A stretch of 11,011 nucleotides of DNA from UBA4408 sp002389785 (GTDB taxonomy: Bacteria; Bacteroidota; Bacteroidia; UBA4408). Under the pieces are notes generated by a model. That model did not search any database. It had not been told where the DNA came from and saw only the letters and a program-made list of their open reading frames with translations. A program made the translations under genes and the position numbers. Position 1 is the first letter of the stretch. Each line of letters starts with the position of its first letter. The stretch covers positions 1 to 11,011 of the forward strand of contig DAORJK010000039.1 in assembly GCA_035438985.1 (NCBI GenBank), read 5' to 3'. Shown here piece after piece: positions 5,857 to 11,011 of this stretch.

Positions 5857-7584
5857 ATGAAACCTTTTGCATTTACACTCTTTTTTATTTTAATGACTTC
5901 AATTACTTATTCACAAAATCCATTAGTAAAGCAATGGGATAAGCGATTTGGCGGTATTGGAAGTGAAAGAACATCATATAGCCCTGTCATTTTGAGTGGA
6001 ACTACATTGATTTTATCTGGTACATCCGAATCTTATTCTGACGGTGATAAGAGTCAATTAAACTGGGGTTCGCAAAGCAATATTAAACCAGATTATTGGG
6101 TCGTAAAATTAGATTCAATGGGGAACAAAATTTGGGACCAGCGATATGGTGGAATAGGAGATGAATCACTTGATTTTTGTGTTGGTGGCAATGATGGTTC
6201 AGTAACATTGATTGGTATTAGTAATTCGCCTGTGAGTGGTGATGTGAGTAACATTAATTGGACTAGTAATAATGATGGTGGGGTGTGGATGATTAAAGTA
6301 GATGCTATGGGAAATAAGATATGGGACAAGGGTTATAAGACAAGCGGTAACGATTATATTTCAGATTTTATAATAACTAGGGACAAAGGATATTTAATAG
6401 GCTTTTCATCTAAGTCCGGAATAGGTGGACTTAAGTCTGACACATGCAGAGGTTTTTTTGATGTGTGGATTGTAAAATTAGATTCTTTAGGAAATAAAGT
6501 TTGGGACAAAACTTTTGGCGGCAGTGAAGATGATGGTGCATCATCTATTATTGAGCTTCCTGACGGCGGTTTTCTAATTGGAGGAGGTTCTTCATCACTT
6601 GTTAGCGGCGATAAAACGGATGAAGTTTCAGGAACCTTACTTAGTGGGGATATGTGGTTAATTAAGACAGATTCTGTCGGGAACAAAATTTGGGATAAGG
6701 AGTTTGGAGGAGAATATGGCGATTATATCACTTCAATTGAGATTACTTCTGAAGGGAACTACCTTTTGTATGGTAATTCTAGTTCCCCTGTGAGCGGAAA
6801 TAAAACCGCAATACCTAAAGATACTTCAATTGGTGTCGATTATTGGTTGGTAAAAGTTAATCCCTTGGGTAACATAATTTGGGATAAAGCTTATGGAGGG
6901 CAGTATATTGAATATTCAGATTATGGAAATATCGTTTTAGATTCCGATGGAGGAATACTCTTGTCAGGCAACTCTCTTTCGAATGCGGGTGGTGATAAAT
7001 CCGAAAATAATTTTCCAAATATTGGTAGCAATTACCAAAGCTGGATAATTAAATGTGATTCAGCTGGAAATAAAATGTGGGATAAAACTGTAAATATTGA
7101 AAAATTGCTTGGTGGTTATGCAAATAGATACGCTAACATGCAGTTAATAAAGCCAGGCTGCTTTGTATTGTTTTCTGCAACTAACGGTGGAATGCTGGGC
7201 GAAAAATCACAACTCTGTTGGGATACTATTGGTCCTTCCTTTGAAGATGATTTCTGGGTTGTAAAATATTGTGATACATTATTATTGAGCAATACACATG
7301 AGATAAAAATAAAGAAACATAATGTTTTTGCCTTTCCTAACCCTAGTACCAGTAGCATAAAAATAGGATTTACCACAGAAGCAGCCAGTTTAATAAATAT
7401 GGAATTATTTGATAATTTGGGAAGAAGTATTAAAAAGTTGCTTGATAACATTAGTGTTGAAAATGGAACTTACTATTATGAACTAAACTTTGAAACCGAA
7501 AAAATAGCTCCAGGAATAATCTTTTGTAAAATTAGTACTAATACGGAAAGTTATATGTTAAAACTTATTTACATTAAGCCTTGA
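5857..7584 (+). CDS. T9SS-secreted seven-bladed beta-propeller-like protein
   Basis: The 575-residue protein has a signal peptide (hydrophobic ~4-18, likely cleaved before Gln20-Asn21). Seven repeats of ~63 residues follow. Each carries a DxWxVKxD-type strand (Trp at 81, 144, 204, 267, 330, 396, 467), and seven xWDKxFGG-type turns are present with Trp at 27, 93, 156, 216, 279, 342 and 408, spaced 60-66 residues apart. Other blade motifs are SPVSGDKS and DGGYLL. The first turn at residue 27 and the last strand at 467 would close the ring between first and last blade. The C-terminus (~490-575) is a T9SS sorting domain: FPNPSTSSIKI, MELFDNLGRS, IAPGIIFCKIS and a hydrophobic-basic end. No catalytic residues are recognisable, so binding at or outside the cell surface is the best guess. 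The gene lies between copies of a ~135-bp repeat, the last starting 3 nt after its stop. Confidence 0.78.
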   Translation: MKPFAFTLFFILMTSITYSQNPLVKQWDKRFGGIGSERTSYSPVILSGTTLILSGTSESYSDGDKSQLNWGSQSNIKPDYWVVKLDSMGNKIWDQRYGGIGDESLDFCVGGNDGSVTLIGISNSPVSGDVSNINWTSNNDGGVWMIKVDAMGNKIWDKGYKTSGNDYISDFIITRDKGYLIGFSSKSGIGGLKSDTCRGFFDVWIVKLDSLGNKVWDKTFGGSEDDGASSIIELPDGGFLIGGGSSSLVSGDKTDEVSGTLLSGDMWLIKTDSVGNKIWDKEFGGEYGDYITSIEITSEGNYLLYGNSSSPVSGNKTAIPKDTSIGVDYWLVKVNPLGNIIWDKAYGGQYIEYSDYGNIVLDSDGGILLSGNSLSNAGGDKSENNFPNIGSNYQSWIIKCDSAGNKMWDKTVNIEKLLGGYANRYANMQLIKPGCFVLFSATNGGMLGEKSQLCWDTIGPSFEDDFWVVKYCDTLLLSNTHEIKIKKHNVFAFPNPSTSSIKIGFTTEAASLINMELFDNLGRSIKKLLDNISVENGTYYYELNFETEKIAPGIIFCKISTNTESYMLKLIYIKP

Positions 7585-7587
7585 AAC

Positions 7588-7724
7588 CTACTCTCGCGAA
7601 TATTCAGATTCGTGTGTTTTAATCAGTAAAATTTCGAAACCATTTACTACATCTGAAATATTTTTCACCCACAACTCAGCGTAGTTTGTAACTAGGCTGA
7701 ATTATTTTTAGACTAATAGATATT
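7588..7724. repeat. ~135-bp repeat, copy 4 (downstream of the propeller gene)
   Basis: This complete unit is in the same orientation as copies 1-3. Hairpin A (7597-7612) has one mismatch and hairpin B (7676-7700) has drifted. The middle matches copy 2 (aaaccatttactacatctg) whereas the tail matches copy 1 (gactaatagatat), so it is a mosaic of the two. It starts directly after the stop codon of the propeller gene. Confidence 0.8.
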
Positions 7725-7747
7725 TTGATGTATGAGAAAGTAGCAGT

Positions 7748-7771
7748 AAAAGCTTAGTTGTATTCTAAGCT
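7748..7771 (-). terminator. Possible terminator downstream of lpxD
   Basis: Arms agcttag (7751-7757) and ctaagct (7765-7771) pair perfectly around a 7-nt loop. On the minus strand the stem is followed by a short T tract (four T including the stem base). It lies 51 nt after the lpxD stop. The stem is short and AT-rich and the T tract short, so the call is tentative. Confidence 0.35.
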
Positions 7772-7821
7772 AAGAATTTGAAATTACCGGAAGCAAATCT
7801 ATAGGAATAAGCTACTAATCC

Positions 7822-8841
7822 TTACTTCGTTTTTTCAATATCCTTCACCCGGTTTTGCAAATCAGGCAGGTTTCTAAAAACTACATAAGAGCGTTTGTAT
7901 TCACCTATATTAAAGGCAGGAGAGCCTTGTACAATTTCGTTTTCTTTGCTAATGCTTTGTCCAATTCCCGATTGAGCAGCTATTTTTACTCCGTTTGCTA
8001 TGCTGATATGTCCAACTATTCCTACTTGCCCGCCAATCATGCAATCGCGTCCAATTTTGGTTGAACCGGCTATTCCTGTTTGTGCAGCAATTACCGTATT
8101 TTCTCCTATTTCTACGTTGTGCGCAATTTGGATGAGGTTATCTAATTTAACCCCTTTGCGAACAATGGTTGATCCTAATGTAGCCCGGTCAATTGTTGTG
8201 TTAGAACCAATTTCAACGCGGTCTTCAATCACCACATTTCCTATTTGAGGAACTTTGTTGTAATTGTTTTCGCTGTTGGGTGCAAATCCAAAACCATCAC
8301 CGCCAATAATTACTCCCGAATGCAAAGTACAATGCGCTCCAACGCTGCAATCGCTGTAAATTTTCACTCCCGAAAATAGGGTAGTGTCATCGCCAATAAT
8401 CACATTGTCGCCAATAAAACTATGCGGGTAAATTTTTACATTTTTTCCAATCTTCGCACCATTTCCAATATAGGCAAAGGCTCCCACATATACATTTTCG
8501 CCAATACTTGCTTTGTCTGAAATAAAACTGGGTTGTTCTATCCCTGCTTTTTTTAATTTTATTTGATTGTAAAACTCCAACAAAGTGGCAAAACTTTTAT
8601 AGGCATCTGCTACTCGAACAAGTGTAGCTTTCACAGGTTGTTCGGCAATAAAATCAGTACTTACAATAACTACCGTTGCCTCAGTACTATAAATGTATTG
8701 AGCATACTTTGGGTTTGCCAAAAAGGATAAGGTTCCTGCTCGTCCTTCTTCTATTTTTGAAAGCGAACTAACTTTAGCTTCAGGGTTTCCTTCAACTACA
8801 CCATTTAGTTGCGCTGCTATTTGTGCTGCTGTAAATTCCAT
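7822..8841 (-). CDS. lpxD: UDP-3-O-acylglucosamine N-acyltransferase LpxD
   Basis: LpxD transfers a 3-hydroxyacyl chain from acyl-ACP to the 2-amino group of UDP-3-O-acylglucosamine, the third step of lipid A synthesis, in the cytoplasm. The 339 residues have the family layout: an N-terminal uridine-binding domain (~1-100, with the LSFLANPKY motif at 38-46), a left-handed beta helix of hexapeptide repeats (~105-295), and a C-terminal helix (~310-335) that in homologues helps ACP binding. GDGFGFAP (181-188) and IQIAHNVEIG (237-246) are signatures, and His241 matches the catalytic base of the E. coli enzyme. The length is normal. The ATG is preceded by TACTTTTG, 4 nt away. The HD phosphohydrolase lies upstream on the same strand as is common in Bacteroidota, but lpxC and lpxA do not follow. 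Confidence 0.95.
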   Translation of the reverse strand: MEFTAAQIAAQLNGVVEGNPEAKVSSLSKIEEGRAGTLSFLANPKYAQYIYSTEATVVIVSTDFIAEQPVKATLVRVADAYKSFATLLEFYNQIKLKKAGIEQPSFISDKASIGENVYVGAFAYIGNGAKIGKNVKIYPHSFIGDNVIIGDDTTLFSGVKIYSDCSVGAHCTLHSGVIIGGDGFGFAPNSENNYNKVPQIGNVVIEDRVEIGSNTTIDRATLGSTIVRKGVKLDNLIQIAHNVEIGENTVIAAQTGIAGSTKIGRDCMIGGQVGIVGHISIANGVKIAAQSGIGQSISKENEIVQGSPAFNIGEYKRSYVVFRNLPDLQNRVKDIEKTK

Positions 8842-8845
8842 GTTT

Positions 8846-8853
8846 CAAAAGTA
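8846..8853 (-). promoter_or_regulatory. Bacteroidota -7 box of lpxD
   Basis: The minus strand reads TACTTTTG, an exact TAnnTTTG match, separated from the lpxD ATG by only AAAC. If it is the promoter the mRNA would be leaderless or nearly so. I see no -33 TTG at the usual distance. It suggests lpxD can be transcribed without the upstream HD gene. Confidence 0.4.
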
Positions 8854-9140
8854 TAATTTTTTCTAGGTTTAGAAAATTTATCAAAATCGTTGAGAAAAGT
8901 ATATCCGGATGTAAAAATGTGATCTTTTAATCTTCTTACAAAGTAGTAAAAAATTTTCGCCACAAAAACATTGAAATGTACGAAATCAAAAAGTTGGATG
9001 AAAATGATTATTCGTAATTAAAATTGGCTATTGCACCTAAATTTAATTTATTTCTATGATTATCCTCATTTGTACCACACTTGCAATTTACTTTTATAGG
9101 TATAACTTAATCGTGTATTCGACTTTTATAAAACATTAAG

Positions 9141-9246
9141 TTTAACCACTATGAACACAAAGTTTGCACTAAGGGCACAATTACTGTTTTTTTATTAATC
9201 CGCATAGTGTCCTTTGTGTTTTTCTTTGTGGCCCTTGTGGTTTAAA
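9141..9246. repeat. Imperfect inverted repeat with CACAAAG-like motifs
   Basis: The left arm begins tttaaccac (9141-9149) and contains aacacaaag and ctaagggcacaa. The right arm, read as reverse complement, begins tttaaaccac and contains ccacaaag, aacacaaagg and acactatg. The arms are ~40 nt each around a ~20-nt T-rich centre. Inside each arm, CACAAAG-like units repeat about every 12-14 nt. It could form a long hairpin in RNA or be a degraded mobile repeat. Confidence 0.55.
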
Positions 9247-9350
9247 TCCTTTGATTCTAAATCTTTAGCAGCATATTTAAATCATAATTTTTTGCTTTGA
9301 TTTTATTTTAAGTACAAAAGCGGATAAGCATATTTATTTACGTAAAAACA

Positions 9351-9368
9351 TGAGTTAACTATAACTCA
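9351..9368 (-). terminator. Possible terminator downstream of the HD gene
   Basis: Arms tgagtta (9351-9357) and taactca (9362-9368) pair perfectly with a 4-nt loop. On the minus strand tgttttt follows the stem. It is 49 nt past the stop codon. The stem is AT-rich, so termination may be weak. Confidence 0.3.
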
Positions 9369-9416
9369 AAATAAATCCGAGACAATCCTAATAGGCCGCA
9401 TTCCAATTGAAAATAG

Positions 9417-10658
9417 TTAATCTAAATTCTTAGGGTAACAAATAAAAAATTTCTCCACCGCTTGCGACAATACCGAAATATTTAACTGATCGGCTGCATC
9501 TGCAATATCTACAGTTGTCCCATCTTTATACACAATACTAATTCGCTCACTGCTTGGATTGTAAGCCGAATTTTTTATGCTATCAGTAAAAACGAAATAG
9601 TGAATTTCATCATCACTGAGATCATATTTCTTGCGTGCTTTATTTTTTAATTCTGAAATTTTCTCACTCGAAAAATTCTCATTTTGCAACTCAACTTTAA
9701 ATAAATTTCGGTTCATCAAACACCTGCACAAAAACGATAAAATGCGATCATTATTGCTCATCCACACTTTAATTGAAGTATAAATATCGTTATCATCCAA
9801 TTCAGCGAAAGCATCCAAAACCTTATCATTCTTAATAAAATCCTGTAAGGTATAATTGTTTTGCAACAACAATTGCAAGGCAGGAGTAGCAAACAACTGA
9901 TGTCCTTTTGCGGTGAGTTCCTTCGCACGCGACAATATGTTCACCAATAAATGTTCGGCTGATAAAACCGTTTTATGCAAATACACTTGCCAATACATTA
10001 ACCGGCGCGCAATAATAAATTTTTCAATACTGTAAATTCCTTTTGCCTCAATGGCCAGGGAGTCGTTCACAACGGTTAGCATGGCTAGTATGCGGTCTGA
10101 ACTTATAATTCCTTCCGACACACCGGTAAAAAAACTATCGCGTTTTAAATAATCTAAGCGGTCCATATCAAGCTGACTCGAAACCAATTGATGCAAAAAC
10201 TTTTTGGGATACTCATTTTTGAAGATGGTAATAGCCAAATTCAAGGCACCATTAAATTCATGGTTGAGCTTATCCATAAACAATTCTGAAATTTTTTCAT
10301 GACTCACTCCATGCACCAAACTCGATTCGAGTGCATGTGAAAATGGACCATGACCTATGTCGTGCAGTAATACAGCTGCGGTCACGCCTTCTGCTTCAGC
10401 GGCTGTAATTTCAACTCCTTTCGAACGTAAAACCTCGATGGCCTGTGTCATTAAATACATGGCACCCATTGCATGATGAAAACGTGTGTGCAGTGCACCG
10501 GGATATACCAAAGCAGTTAATCCCAATTGTTTAATGCGGCGCAATCGTTGAAAATAAGGGTGCTCGATTAAATCAAAAATTAATTCTCCGGGCAGCGTAA
10601 TAAATCCATAGATTGGATCGTTAAAGATTTTGCGTTTGTTAACACTATTGATTTTCAC
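9417..10658 (-). CDS. HD-domain phosphohydrolase (dGTPase/SAMHD1-like, COG1078 type)
   Basis: The 413-residue soluble protein opens with the family motif IFNDPIYGFITLP (11-23) and FQRLRRIKQLG. HD-domain metal ligands are visible: His62 (RFHHAMG), His99-Asp100 (LLHDIGHGPFSH) and Asp166 (LDMDRLDY). DRLDYLKRD (166-174) aligns with the SAMHD1 segment whose Tyr and Asp contact the nucleotide sugar. This places it with nucleotide triphosphohydrolases, but the true substrate of the Bacteroidota members is not settled. The start is GTG at 10658, the only common start codon between the conserved N-terminus and an upstream in-frame TAA; no clear ribosome site precedes it. It is upstream of lpxD on the same strand, a common Bacteroidota pairing, though here 575 bp apart. 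Confidence 0.85.
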   Translation of the reverse strand: MKINSVNKRKIFNDPIYGFITLPGELIFDLIEHPYFQRLRRIKQLGLTALVYPGALHTRFHHAMGAMYLMTQAIEVLRSKGVEITAAEAEGVTAAVLLHDIGHGPFSHALESSLVHGVSHEKISELFMDKLNHEFNGALNLAITIFKNEYPKKFLHQLVSSQLDMDRLDYLKRDSFFTGVSEGIISSDRILAMLTVVNDSLAIEAKGIYSIEKFIIARRLMYWQVYLHKTVLSAEHLLVNILSRAKELTAKGHQLFATPALQLLLQNNYTLQDFIKNDKVLDAFAELDDNDIYTSIKVWMSNNDRILSFLCRCLMNRNLFKVELQNENFSSEKISELKNKARKKYDLSDDEIHYFVFTDSIKNSAYNPSSERISIVYKDGTTVDIADAADQLNISVLSQAVEKFFICYPKNLD

Positions 10659-11011
10659 CTGCAGCTTATTAATGACTATTTTCGAAACATAATATTAAAC
10701 AAATTTTTCAAACTTAAAATGTACAGCATTGTCAACAAAGGAAGTCACTAGTAAAAAGCAAATCAAATAAATTGTACACTTTCAAATAAAAAAAAATTAT
10801 AAAATCCAACTACCAATAACACAACAACCAACAACCAATAACCAATAACCAATAANNNNNNNNNNNNNNNNNNNNNNNNNNNNNNNNNNNNNNNNNNNNN
10901 NNNNNNNNNNNNNNNNNNNNNNNNNNNNNNNNNNNNNNNNNNNNNNNNNNNNNNNCCCAATAACCAATAACCCAATAACCAATAACCCAATAACCAATAA
11001 CCCAATAACCA
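10659..11011. other. Gene-free end of the window with minisatellite and assembly gap
   Basis: No gene is supported. The 5' flank of the HD gene is AT-rich; from about 10800 on there is low-complexity repeat DNA and a 100-N gap. Open frames that encode GYWLL-type repeats here are translations of the minisatellite. Confidence 0.7.
10803..11011. repeat. 7/8-bp CCAATAA minisatellite with a 100-N assembly gap
   Basis: Left of the gap the units degenerate from caactaccaataacacaac to clean ccaataa units. Right of it (10956-11011) the pattern is a regular alternation of cccaataa and ccaataa, a 15-bp period repeated more than three times and running off the window. N fills 10856-10955, exactly 100 bases, the usual placeholder for a gap of unknown size, so the true length of the array is unknown. 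Confidence 0.85.

Larger units (their letters stand above)
7585..7821. other. Convergent intergenic region with repeat copy and hairpin
   Basis: Most of this 237-bp region is repeat copy 4. The rest holds a hairpin near the end of lpxD and no gene. Confidence 0.6.
8842..9416. other. 575-bp gene-free gap between the HD gene and lpxD
   Basis: I see no gene or gene remnant. The gap holds the lpxD promoter box, a long imperfect inverted repeat (9141-9246), and a short palindrome near the HD gene's end (9351-9368). Confidence 0.6.

Noticed and set aside
6093..7451. Three minus-strand open frames inside the propeller gene
   Set aside because: They are antisense shadows of a repetitive gene; their Pro/Ser-rich composition reflects the reverse complement of the repeats.
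7855..8248. Two plus-strand open frames over lpxD
   Set aside because: They are antisense to a clearly identified, full-length LpxD.
7822..8841. LpxA or another hexapeptide acyltransferase
   Set aside because: The N-terminal uridine-binding domain, the GDGFGFAP motif and the length fit LpxD; LpxA is shorter and lacks that N-terminal domain.
10763..11005. Open minus-strand frames encoding GYWLL/VIGYWL repeats
   Set aside because: They are translations of the ccaataa minisatellite and run through the N gap; no independent coding signal.

Overview
The window looks like a piece of an AT-rich Bacteroidota chromosome. It carries two secreted proteins with the C-terminal sorting domain of the type IX secretion system (T9SS, known only from this phylum), LpxD for lipid A synthesis, an HD phosphohydrolase of the kind that usually precedes lpxD in Bacteroidota, and TAnnTTTG-like promoter boxes instead of Shine-Dalgarno sequences. 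A run of exactly 100 N inside a short tandem repeat shows that this is a scaffolded assembly.

Layout. Positions 1-2892 are a very AT-rich accessory stretch. It starts with a 329-residue protein that I read as a divergent, stand-alone proteasome/HslV-type Ntn hydrolase (376-1365, +). Tail to tail with it lies a 68-residue unknown (1369-1575, -). After a gene-free gap comes a two-gene unit on the minus strand: a two-helix membrane protein with a cytoplasmic GAF-like domain (2155-2892), followed 3 nt later by a 63-residue charged helical protein (1960-2151). None of these four has a function I can name with certainty.

Positions 2893-7821 hold two divergent T9SS cargo genes. One is a 721-residue protein built from duplicated Cys-rich and fibronectin-III-like modules (3210-5375, -). 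The other is a 575-residue protein whose repeats fit a seven-bladed beta-propeller (5857-7584, +). They are embedded in REP-like palindromes. Three tandem copies of a ~135-bp repeat lie between the two genes, and a fourth copy begins 3 nt after the stop of the propeller gene.

Positions 7822-10658 are core genome: lpxD (-) and, 575 bp upstream on the same strand, the HD phosphohydrolase. The lpxC/fabZ and lpxA genes that usually follow lpxD in this phylum are not here; the repeat-flanked propeller gene occupies that place. Positions 10800-11011 are a 7/8-bp-unit minisatellite interrupted by the assembly gap.

The items most worth following up are the orphan Ntn hydrolase with its small neighbours, the membrane-GAF cassette, and the repeat array around the propeller gene. 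I see no tRNA, rRNA, CRISPR array, intact transposase or integrase.
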